Shown in pieces: positions 1 to 5,005 of a stretch of 5,466 nt of DNA. The notes under the pieces are model-generated. The model saw only the letters and a program-made list of their open reading frames with translations, did no database searches and was not told the DNA's origin. A program made the position numbers and the translations under genes. The first letter of the stretch is position 1, and each line of letters begins with the position of its first letter. This stretch comes from Devosia sp. (GTDB taxonomy: Bacteria > Pseudomonadota > Alphaproteobacteria > Rhizobiales > Devosiaceae): the NCBI GenBank assembly GCA_028290225.1, contig JAQGKH010000012.1:1-5466 (forward strand), read 5' to 3'.

Positions 1-160
1 GGTGGAATCGAGCACATGAACGACGGGAGCGGGCAGCGCCAGGCGTAACCCATCCTTGCCGCCAAGGGCCGCGCCATCGCCCCCGCTCCTACATCGAGCG
101 GTCATCAGCGCCGACGCAGGCTCCGAAGCTGCAGCATCAGGCGCTGAGGGCGACCCTGTT

Positions 161-176
161 GGGCGCTTGTGCGCCC
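161..176. repeat. Perfect GC hairpin inside a larger foldable segment
   Basis: GGGCGC (161-166) and GCGCCC (171-176) form a perfect 6-bp stem with a TTGT tetraloop. Outside it, CCCTG (154-158) can pair with CAGGG (185-189), giving a nested fold. A second stem, GGGAC (196-200) with GTCCC (209-213), follows and is trailed by GCTTTTCCCTT, which is weakly terminator-like on the + strand. It could be the 3' end of an upstream transcript or a small structured RNA. No T-tract follows the first hairpin. Confidence 0.3.
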
Positions 177-365
177 CGGGGCGGCAGGGCGTCAAGGGAC
201 TCTGGATGGTCCCGCTTTTCCCTTGTCGCCCCTGGCATTTGGCTCTAGTTTGCGCGTGATTTCAGGCGTTGAAAGGGCACTTCGCTGCACACCGTCCTTG
301 TTGGCTCCACCGCGCGTGCGGGTCGATACGCGCCCGGCTCCGGGCTTTCTGCAGCACCTCCCGCC

Positions 366-381
366 AGCGCCCTTGGGCGCT
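366..381. repeat. Perfect 7-bp inverted repeat upstream of potF
   Basis: AGCGCCC (366-372) and GGGCGCT (375-381) are exact inverted copies separated by TT. The short spacer fits a protein-binding palindrome better than an RNA loop, and no T-tract follows, so it is not a terminator. It lies about 130 bp before the potF start. A regulatory role is possible but unproven, and short GC palindromes arise by chance in DNA of this composition. Confidence 0.3.
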
Positions 382-428
382 TCCAAACCATGCCCGCCAG
401 CCGCCCTGCCTTCCGGGCGCCACAAAGA

Positions 429-475
429 TGAACCGCGCCTGAACCGCTGTTCATGCGCATGGCAGCGTCTTTTAT
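429..475 (+). promoter_or_regulatory. Candidate potF promoter/operator region
   Basis: TGAACCGC occurs twice, at 429-436 and 440-447, exactly 11 bp apart (one helical turn). The second copy begins an inverted repeat, TGAAC (440-444) with GTTCA (449-453), which runs into the palindrome ATGCGCAT (453-460). A weak sigma-70-like pair overlaps it: TGTTCA (448-453) as -35 and TTTTAT (470-475) as -10, with a 16-bp spacer. This would give a leader of about 27 nt before potF. The phased repeats over the -35 would suit an operator. The promoter match is poor, so this is a hypothesis. Confidence 0.25.
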
Positions 476-494
476 CCTCGCACAAAAAAACAAC

Positions 495-499
495 AGGAG
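495..499 (+). promoter_or_regulatory. Ribosome binding site of potF
   Basis: AGGAG lies 9 nt before the ATG at 509 and follows an A-rich stretch (484-493), which suits strong initiation of an abundant binding protein. It supports the chosen start. Confidence 0.7.
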
Positions 500-508
500 C
501 CCCATCAC

Positions 509-1591
509 ATGAACAAGTCGCTTGCACTCGCCCTTGGCACGCTCATGGTCGCGGCACCCGCCCTGGCCCAGGAAGAGCCCGTGCTCAACGTCTACAACTG
601 GTCCGACTATATCGCCGAGGACACCATCGCCAATTTCACCGCCGAAACCGGCATCCAGGTGAACTATGACGTCTACGACAACAACGAGATCGTCGATGCC
701 AAGCTCCTGGCGGGCTCCTCGGGCTATGACATCGTGGTTCCCTCGGGCAATTTCCTCGAGCGCCAGATCCAGGCCGGCCTGATCCTGCCGCTCGACAAGA
801 GCCAGCTGACCAATCTGGGCAATCTCGATCCCAAGGCTTTGGAAACGGCGGCGCTGGTCGACCCGGACAACGCCCATGGCGTGCCTTATATGCTCAACAC
901 CATTGGCCTGGGCTACAACACCGCCAAGATTGCCGAAGCGCTGGGCACCGACACCCCACCTACCAGCTGGGACCTGCTGTTTGATCCCGCCACGGTGGGC
1001 AAGCTGGCTTCCTGCGGCGTGGCGGTGATGGACAGCCCCTCCGAAGTCATGGGTACGGCCCTGCATTACCTGGGGCTCGATCCCAACTCCGAAAGCGAAG
1101 AAGACCTGGCCAAGGCCGAAGCGCTGGTCACGGCGATCAAGCCCTCGGTGCGCTACTTCCATTCCAGCCAGTATATCGACGACCTGGGCAATGGCGATAT
1201 TTGCCTGGCCATGGGGTATTCGGGCGACATGTTCATCGCCGCCGACAACGCGGCCGAAGGCACCGAAGTCGCCTATCTGATTCCGGAAGAAGGGGCGCCG
1301 ACCCTGTTCGACTTCCTGGCCATTCCGGTCGATGCGCCCCATCCGGGCAATGCCCACAAGTTCATCGACTACATCCTCAAGCCCGAGGTCGTGGCGGCCA
1401 TTACCAACACGGTGTTCTACGCCAATCCCAATCCCGCCTCGCTCCCCTTCGTGAACGAGGACGTCAAGTCCAACCCCTCGATCTATCCCTCCGCCGAAAC
1501 CCTGGCCAATGCCTTCACCATGAAGGCCCACTCGCCCGAGTTCGAAGAGGTCTTGACCCGCACCTGGACCCGCATCAAAACCGGCCAGTAA
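509..1591 (+). CDS. potF: Putrescine/polyamine ABC transporter periplasmic substrate-binding protein (PotF-like)
   Basis: This is the secreted receptor that binds putrescine or a related polyamine in the periplasm and delivers it to the PotH/PotI channel. Residues 1-20 form a signal peptide ending APALA, with likely cleavage before Q21. The mature protein opens with VYNWSDYI (28-35), the family's ligand-contacting start, followed by PSGNFLERQ (78-86), SCGV (168-171), YFHSSQYIDDLGNGDICLA (216-234) and VFYANPN (302-308). Cysteines 169 and 232 match the PotF pair. Ligand residues recalled from E. coli PotF are mostly kept: W31, S32, S79, E179, D240, D268 and Y304. However, PotF W244 and F276 align with Y237 and L266, so the exact polyamine preference may differ. 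The length of 360 aa is close to E. coli PotF (370). The start is set by AGGAG at 495-499, 9 nt upstream, and by the signal peptide beginning there. It is the first gene of the operon. Confidence 0.93.
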   Translation: MNKSLALALGTLMVAAPALAQEEPVLNVYNWSDYIAEDTIANFTAETGIQVNYDVYDNNEIVDAKLLAGSSGYDIVVPSGNFLERQIQAGLILPLDKSQLTNLGNLDPKALETAALVDPDNAHGVPYMLNTIGLGYNTAKIAEALGTDTPPTSWDLLFDPATVGKLASCGVAVMDSPSEVMGTALHYLGLDPNSESEEDLAKAEALVTAIKPSVRYFHSSQYIDDLGNGDICLAMGYSGDMFIAADNAAEGTEVAYLIPEEGAPTLFDFLAIPVDAPHPGNAHKFIDYILKPEVVAAITNTVFYANPNPASLPFVNEDVKSNPSIYPSAETLANAFTMKAHSPEFEEVLTRTWTRIKTGQ

Positions 1592-1604
1592 CAATCCCGG
1601 CTTC

Positions 1605-1637
1605 GGGGCGGCCACAGCGCCGCCCCTTCCATTTTTT
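1605..1637 (+). terminator. Intercistronic hairpin with T-tract between potF and potG (attenuator or partial terminator)
   Basis: GGGGCGGC (1605-1612) and GCCGCCCC (1619-1626) form a perfect 8-bp GC stem with a 6-nt loop. TTCCA and then six T residues (1632-1637) follow, ending only 10 nt before the potG start. In many ABC import operons a structure after the binding-protein gene causes partial termination or protects the 5' mRNA, so that the binding protein exceeds the membrane subunits. Here the T-run is 5 nt off the stem, which suggests a leaky terminator. The downstream genes clearly belong to the same system, so full termination would be unexpected unless potG has its own promoter. Confidence 0.65.
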
Positions 1638-1647
1638 CGAGTGCGCC

Positions 1648-2796
1648 ATGGCCAAGAAACCCCAGATCGCCGCCGACACCCGACCCTGGCGCGACCCGGC
1701 AGCCAAACCCTTTGTGCGCATCAAGGGCGTGACCAAGCGCTTTGGCGATGTTTATGCCGTCAACGAGGTCTCGCTCGACATTTTCCAGGGCGAACTGTTC
1801 TGCCTGCTGGGCGGCTCGGGTTCGGGCAAATCCACCCTCTTGCGCATGCTGGCGGGCTTTGAAGAACCCACATCGGGCACCATCGAGATCGATGGGCAGG
1901 ACATGACCCGGGTTGCGCCCTATCAGCGCCCGGTCAACATGATGTTCCAGAGCTATGCGCTGTTTCCCCATATGAGCGTCGAGCAGAACATCGCCTATGG
2001 GCTCAAGCGCGACCACCTGCCCAAGAACGAGATTGCCGACCGGGTTGCCGAACTGCTCAGCCTCGTCAAGATGCAGGATTATGGCAAGCGCCGGCCGCAC
2101 CAGCTTTCGGGTGGGCAGCGCCAGCGCGTCGCCCTGGCCCGCTCCCTCGCCAAGCGCCCCAAGCTCTTGCTGCTCGACGAGCCGCTCGGCGCGCTGGACA
2201 AGAAGCTGCGCGAGGAAACCCAGTTCGAGCTGGTCAAGATCCAGGAATCGCTGGGCGTCACCTTCATCGTCGTCACGCACGACCAGGAAGAAGCCATGAC
2301 GCTCGCCACCCGCATCGGCGTGATGAACTATGGCGAAATCGCCATGATCGGCGAGCCCACCGATATCTACGAATTCCCCAATTCGCGCTTCGTCGCCGGC
2401 TTCATCGGCTCGGTCAACATGGCCGAAGGCGTGGTGATCGAGGACGAGCCCGACCATGTGCGCATTCGCTCAAGCGAATTGGGCTGCGACATCTATGTCA
2501 GCCACGGCGTCGATTGCGCCCCCGACCAGATCCTGTGGTGGGCCGTCCGGCCCGAAAAGATCACCCTGTCGCGCGACAAGCCCGCCGACGAATTCGACGC
2601 CAATATCACGCGCGGCGTGGTGGAGGAGATCGGCTATCTCGGCGACATGACCGTTTACCAGGTCGTGCTGGCCAGCGGCAAGCGCCTGCGCGTCACCCAG
2701 ACCAACACCGTGCGCGGCAATCCCGACGCCATCACCTGGGACGAGGAAGTGTATTGCGCCTGGGGTGGCAATGCCGGCTCGGTGCTGACGGTATGA
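1648..2796 (+). CDS. potG: Putrescine/polyamine ABC transporter ATP-binding protein (PotG-like)
   Basis: This is the cytoplasmic ATPase whose dimer powers polyamine import through PotH/PotI. All ABC motifs are intact in the 382-aa product: Walker A GGSGSGKST (55-63), Q-loop Q101 in MMFQSYALFPHM, signature LSGGQ (153-157), Walker B LLLLDEP (173-179) with catalytic E178, D-loop GALD (181-184) and H-loop H211 in VTHDQEEAM. The C-terminal ~75 residues, including RPEKITL and EEIGYLGDMTVYQV, form the TOBE-type regulatory domain and end in SVLTV as in E. coli PotG. The length matches PotG. The open frame extends upstream inside potF in another frame, but the ATG at 1648 is the only sensible start. 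Its ribosome-binding site is weak (GAG at 1639-1641), consistent with lower output than potF. Confidence 0.95.
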   Translation: MAKKPQIAADTRPWRDPAAKPFVRIKGVTKRFGDVYAVNEVSLDIFQGELFCLLGGSGSGKSTLLRMLAGFEEPTSGTIEIDGQDMTRVAPYQRPVNMMFQSYALFPHMSVEQNIAYGLKRDHLPKNEIADRVAELLSLVKMQDYGKRRPHQLSGGQRQRVALARSLAKRPKLLLLDEPLGALDKKLREETQFELVKIQESLGVTFIVVTHDQEEAMTLATRIGVMNYGEIAMIGEPTDIYEFPNSRFVAGFIGSVNMAEGVVIEDEPDHVRIRSSELGCDIYVSHGVDCAPDQILWWAVRPEKITLSRDKPADEFDANITRGVVEEIGYLGDMTVYQVVLASGKRLRVTQTNTVRGNPDAITWDEEVYCAWGGNAGSVLTV

Positions 2797-2834
2797 TGGG
2801 GTATCGGGACCAGAACGATCCGCTGGGCCTTGGT

Positions 2835-2932
2835 CTCCCCTCCCCCGTGAGGGGAGGGGTTGGGGGTGGGGGTCCATCCGTGGACCACAAGACCACCCCA
2901 TCCCCGACCTTCCCCTCAAGGGGGAGGGAGGG
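2835..2932. repeat. Composite palindromic intergenic repeat (REP-like) between potG and potH
   Basis: A left arm (2835-2874) and a right arm (2891-2932) are imperfect inverted copies of each other. Each is itself a hairpin: CTCCCC with GGGGAG on the left, and CCCCTCAAGGGG (2912-2923) on the right. At the centre GGTCCA (2871-2876) and TGGACC (2881-2886) form a perfect 6-bp stem with a TCCG loop. The whole can fold as a three-stem cross or one long stem. Translations of such elements give proline-serine-glycine strings (NPSPHGGGE, FPLEGKVGDG), a familiar signature of dispersed non-coding palindromes in GC-rich alphaproteobacteria. It may stabilise the upstream mRNA or reduce potHI expression. 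Family membership is from pattern recognition, not a search. Confidence 0.8.
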
Positions 2933-2960
2933 CTTGGCACCGGCATCGGGGCAGGAAAAG

Positions 2961-2979
2961 GCAGCGGCATCGCGGCTGC
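2961..2979 (+). repeat. Small hairpin just upstream of the potH ribosome-binding site
   Basis: GCAGC (2961-2965) pairs with GCTGC (2975-2979) across a 9-nt loop, ending 13 nt before the potH GGGAG. CGGCATCG also occurs twice nearby (2941-2948 and 2965-2972). The structure is weak and may be incidental. I see no convincing promoter in the potG-potH gap. Confidence 0.2.
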
Positions 2980-3003
2980 TTGCAGGCGCCACGGGAGCCA
3001 ATC

Positions 3004-3954
3004 ATGTCCAGTTTTGACATCGACAATCCGCCGCCGCGGCGGCGGACCTGGACCATGGTGGAGCGGGGGCTCGCCGCTGTGGGGATTTCGGGCAAGATGC
3101 TGGTGATCGCCGCACCCGCCATCTGGCTGACCGTGTTTTTCCTCGTGCCGCTTGCGGTGGTGTTCGGCATTTCGCTGTCGGTCAAGCAGTTCGGGCGGCC
3201 GCCTTATTCCGATCTCATCACCTTTGACGAGGAAGGCACGGTGCAACTGACGCTGCACCTGACCAATTATCTGCGCCTGTTCACCGACAATCTCTACGTC
3301 GCCGCCTACTTGTCCTCGATCCGCATCGCCTTCATCTCCACGGTGATCACGCTGCTGATCGGCTATCCGATGGCTTACGCCATTGCCCGCGCCCCCGACC
3401 GGTGGCGCAGCATTCTGCTGATGCTGGTGATCCTGCCGTTCTGGACCTCGTTCCTGTTGCGGGTTTATGCGCTGACCGGCTTCATGCGCCCCAATGGAGT
3501 GATCAATCAGCTGCTCGGGGTCTTCGGCATCCCGCCTGTGGTGATGATGCAGACCGATTTCGCGGTTTATGTAGGTATCGTCTACACCTACCTGCCCTTC
3601 ATGATCCTGCCGCTCTACACCAATCTGGTGAAGCTGGACGGAGCATTGCTGGAGGCCTCGGCCGATCTGGGCGCGCGGCCCTGGCGCACCTTCTTGTCGG
3701 TGACAATGCCGCTATCCATGCCCGGCATCATTGCCGGCTCCATGCTGGTGTTCATCCCCGCCATCGGCGAATTCGTTATCCCCTCGCTCCTGGGAGGCCC
3801 ATCCACCCTGATGATCGGGCGCGTGCTGTGGGACGAGTTCTTTGCCAACACCAACTGGCCGCGCGCGGCCGCCGTGGCTGTCGCCATGCTGGTCGTGGTG
3901 GTGATCCCGATCATGCTGCTGCAAAAGGCGCAAGACGCCGTGGTGGAGAAGTAA
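3004..3954 (+). CDS. potH: Putrescine/polyamine ABC transporter permease (PotH-like)
   Basis: This inner-membrane subunit forms half of the polyamine channel with PotI. The 316-aa length equals E. coli PotH (317). After a charged, proline-rich cytoplasmic N-terminus (PPPRRR) there are about six membrane segments, near residues 32-58, 100-127, 135-158, 184-208, 241-262 and 288-306. A periplasmic loop after the first contains the typical TNYLRLF segment. The binding-protein-dependent permease EAA loop is at 217-241 (EASADLG...PLSMPG) and is the contact site for PotG. IGEFVIPSLLGG (254-265) is a PotB/PotH family hallmark. The ATG at 3004 is preceded by GGGAG (2993-2997) at 6-nt spacing; longer in-frame starts would run through the palindromic repeat and can be discarded. 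It is separated from potG by 207 bp but tightly joined to potI. Confidence 0.94.
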   Translation: MSSFDIDNPPPRRRTWTMVERGLAAVGISGKMLVIAAPAIWLTVFFLVPLAVVFGISLSVKQFGRPPYSDLITFDEEGTVQLTLHLTNYLRLFTDNLYVAAYLSSIRIAFISTVITLLIGYPMAYAIARAPDRWRSILLMLVILPFWTSFLLRVYALTGFMRPNGVINQLLGVFGIPPVVMMQTDFAVYVGIVYTYLPFMILPLYTNLVKLDGALLEASADLGARPWRTFLSVTMPLSMPGIIAGSMLVFIPAIGEFVIPSLLGGPSTLMIGRVLWDEFFANTNWPRAAAVAVAMLVVVVIPIMLLQKAQDAVVEK

Positions 3955-3955
3955 G

Positions 3956-4765
3956 ATGCGGCGCGGCTGGTTTCTTCCCATCGCGGCGGCGCTGGGCTTT
4001 GTGTTCCTTTACGCCCCCATCATCTCGCTGGTGGTGTTTTCGTTCAACGAATCCCGGCTGGTCACCGTTTGGTCGGGCTTCTCGACCAAATGGTATGGCG
4101 AGCTCCTGGCCGATCCGCAAATGCTCGGTGCCGCCTGGCTGAGCCTGCAGATCGCCGCGATCAGCGCCACCATTGCCCTGGTGCTGGGCACGCTGTGCGC
4201 CGTGGCGCTGGTGCGGTTCCGGCGCTTTCGTGGGCGCACCGTGCTGGCCGGCACGGTTTCGGCGCCGCTGGTGATGCCCGATGTGATCACCGGCCTCGCA
4301 CTTCTGCTGCTGTTCGTGGCCATGGAAGGCACTTTGGGCTGGCCGGCGGGCCGGGGCATGCTCACCATCATCATCGCCCATTCGGTGTTCTGCATGGCCT
4401 ATGTGACGGTGGTGGTGCAATCGCGCCTGACCGACCTCGACCTCAGCCTTGAGGAAGCGGCGATGGATCTGGGCGCCAGCCCGGTGCGGGTGTTCTTCGA
4501 TATCACCCTGCCCATCATCGCGCCGGCGCTGGTCTCGGGCTGGCTGCTGGGCTTTACCCTGTCACTCGACGACCTGGTGATCGCCAGCTTCGTCTCGGGG
4601 CCGGGCTCGTCCACCCTACCCATGGTGATCTTTTCCAAGGTACGGCTGGGCGTGTCGCCCGACGTCAATGCCCTGGCCACCATCATCATCGGCATCGTGG
4701 CGTTGGGCGTGCTGGGGGCAACGCTGTTCCAGCTGCGCGGGCGCGCCCAGCCAGCCAAGGGCTAG
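3956..4765 (+). CDS. potI: Putrescine/polyamine ABC transporter permease (PotI-like)
   Basis: This is the second channel subunit, pairing with PotH in the inner membrane. The 269 aa are slightly fewer than E. coli PotI (281). The N-terminal membrane helix (residues 6-30) ends in FSFNESR, followed by the periplasmic FSTKWYGELL segment typical of PotC/PotI. Further helices lie near 60-86, 96-122, 134-155, 188-211 and 238-258. The EAA loop starts at E166 (EAAMDLGASPVRVFFDITLP) and docks on PotG. SLDDLVIASFVSGPGSSTLP (203-222) is highly characteristic of the family. The start codon lies 1 nt after the potH stop, with GGAG (3945-3948) inside potH, so translation is probably coupled, keeping the two permeases near 1:1. 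The C-terminus is short and polar. Confidence 0.94.
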   Translation: MRRGWFLPIAAALGFVFLYAPIISLVVFSFNESRLVTVWSGFSTKWYGELLADPQMLGAAWLSLQIAAISATIALVLGTLCAVALVRFRRFRGRTVLAGTVSAPLVMPDVITGLALLLLFVAMEGTLGWPAGRGMLTIIIAHSVFCMAYVTVVVQSRLTDLDLSLEEAAMDLGASPVRVFFDITLPIIAPALVSGWLLGFTLSLDDLVIASFVSGPGSSTLPMVIFSKVRLGVSPDVNALATIIIGIVALGVLGATLFQLRGRAQPAKG

Positions 4766-4772
4766 CCCGCGC
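4735..4772 (+). repeat. Inverted repeat spanning the potI stop codon
   Basis: GCGCGGGC (4735-4742) and GCCCGCGC (4765-4772) are perfect 8-nt inverted copies around a 22-nt interior that itself contains the palindrome GGGCTAGCCC (4759-4768). The TAG stop lies within the structure. There is no T-tract, so it is not an intrinsic terminator. It could act as a 3' stabilising hairpin or slow ribosomes at the end of potI. Chance formation in GC-rich DNA is possible. Confidence 0.35.
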
Positions 4773-4814
4773 CCGTTCAGCAAGCTGTGACTGGACAGCC
4801 CCGCGATGGCCGGG

Positions 4815-4832
4815 CATGTTCCGCCCATGTTC
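4815..4832 (+). promoter_or_regulatory. Tandem CATGTTC repeats upstream of the micropeptide ORF
   Basis: CATGTTC occurs at 4815-4821 and 4826-4832, an 11-bp period that puts both copies on the same DNA face, directly before the ribosome-binding site of the small ORF. A 5-bp inverted repeat, GCTGT (4783-4787) with ACAGC (4794-4798), lies just upstream. I cannot see a good -35/-10 pair, so the small transcript may start here from a non-consensus promoter or arise by read-through from potI. A binding-site role is a guess. Confidence 0.2.
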
Positions 4833-4841
4833 AACCAATGC

Positions 4842-4856
4842 AAAGGAGGTGATCCA
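4842..4856 (+). promoter_or_regulatory. Extended, perfect Shine-Dalgarno sequence
   Basis: AAAGGAGGTGATCCA is a 15-nt exact complement of the conserved 3' tail of 16S rRNA (TGGATCACCTCCTTT). AGGAGG (4844-4849) sits 7 nt from the ATG at 4857, the ideal spacing. Natural sites rarely pair over more than 6-9 nt, and the importer genes in this window use only 4-5 nt. This decides the start of the small ORF and indicates selection for very strong ribosome capture. Confidence 0.85.
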
Positions 4857-4931
4857 ATGTCTCATGAGATTACGGCGCTCAACAAGGGTTTTGGATGCGG
4901 TGGTCTGGCAGGCGAGGCACGCCTCGGCTAA
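4857..4931 (+). CDS. Putative 24-aa micropeptide ORF
   Basis: The product begins MSHEITALNKGF and continues with a glycine-rich CGGLAGEARLG tail. It has one cysteine (C14), no membrane segment and no signal peptide. I do not recognise the peptide; it does not resemble the Arg-rich DUF1127 proteins that accompany some alphaproteobacterial small RNAs. Support for translation is the perfect extended ribosome-binding site at ideal spacing, a proper TAA stop and an intrinsic terminator 40 nt later, which together outline a compact gene. The end of the frame lies in a hairpin (CGAGG 4913-4917, CCTCG 4922-4926). It starts 91 nt after potI on the same strand, so it may be a last cistron or an independent small RNA. 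It could be a leader-type ORF whose translation matters more than its product. It may also be a non-coding RNA with a ribosome-binding mimic. Confidence 0.5.
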   Translation: MSHEITALNKGFGCGGLAGEARLG

Positions 4932-4934
4932 CAA

Positions 4935-4942
4935 CACCTCCT
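4935..4942 (+). promoter_or_regulatory. Anti-Shine-Dalgarno motif downstream of the micropeptide ORF
   Basis: CACCTCCT is an exact complement of AGGAGGTG (4844-4851) in the ribosome-binding site and identical to part of the 16S rRNA tail. Pairing would close a loop around the whole small ORF and hide its start signal. Alternatively CCTC (4940-4943) pairs with GAGG (4952-4955), which would free the ribosome-binding site. Two exclusive folds suggest a translational switch, or an RNA that targets other messages' Shine-Dalgarno sites, as the CCUCC-loop small RNAs of alphaproteobacteria are thought to do. Confidence 0.45.
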
Positions 4943-4971
4943 CGGGCTCTTGAGGCCGATAAACTCAGAAA

Positions 4972-4996
4972 GGGCTGCCGCAAGGCGGCCCTTTTT
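4972..4996 (+). terminator. Intrinsic terminator of the small transcript
   Basis: GGGCTGCC (4972-4979) pairs with GGCGGCCC (4984-4991), 8 bp with one G-U pair, capped by a GCAA tetraloop and followed directly by five T residues. This is a strong + strand terminator. On the - strand the same stem is followed by TTTCT and begins 14 nt after the Rrf2 gene's stop, so it probably also serves, more weakly, as the terminator of the converging regulator gene. Confidence 0.88.
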
Positions 4997-5005
4997 CATT
5001 GGGGC

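Larger units (their letters stand above)
1..508. other. Upstream intergenic stretch without a convincing gene
   Basis: No reading frame here has convincing protein character. The open frames on both strands are rich in Arg, Pro and Ala, as expected for random GC-rich DNA. A - strand frame starting at 105 runs off the left edge (35 codons, containing LGGKDGLRLALPAPVV) and could be the start of a divergent gene, but it uses rare codons (TTA, CGA, AGG) early and I cannot identify it. The + strand frame ending at TAA 46-48 could be the tail of an upstream gene but shows only 15 codons. The rest contains short perfect inverted repeats at 161-176, 196-213, 332-345 and 366-381. The final ~80 bases probably contain the potF promoter and leader. 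Confidence 0.5.

Noticed and set aside
332..350. Intrinsic terminator from GCCCG/CGGGC followed by TTTCT
   Set aside because: The stem is only 5 bp and the T-run is interrupted. No gene ends just upstream, so it is too weak to call.
245..1615. 456-codon open frame on the - strand opposite potF
   Set aside because: It lies antisense to a clearly recognised binding-protein gene, is rich in His, Gly, Gln and Arg with no domain, and is explained by high GC at third codon positions of potF suppressing stops.
1483..2457. 324-codon - strand frame opposite potG
   Set aside because: Shadow of the potG coding frame. Its composition is typical of antisense GC-rich translation, and the ABC ATPase on the + strand has every catalytic motif.
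2860..3003. 48-codon N-terminal extension of potH
   Set aside because: The extension would translate the palindromic repeat. The ATG at 3004 has a good GGGAG site and yields the normal PotH length.
2470..3258. 262-codon - strand frame across the potG-potH gap
   Set aside because: It runs through the palindromic repeat, giving the tell-tale Pro-Ser-Gly-Arg strings, and overlaps two real genes in antisense.
4842..4856. Remnant 3' end of a 16S rRNA gene on the - strand
   Set aside because: The - strand reads TGGATCACCTCCTTT like the 16S end, but the match stops there. The conserved 16S bases upstream of it are absent, while a start codon sits at the ideal distance on the + strand.
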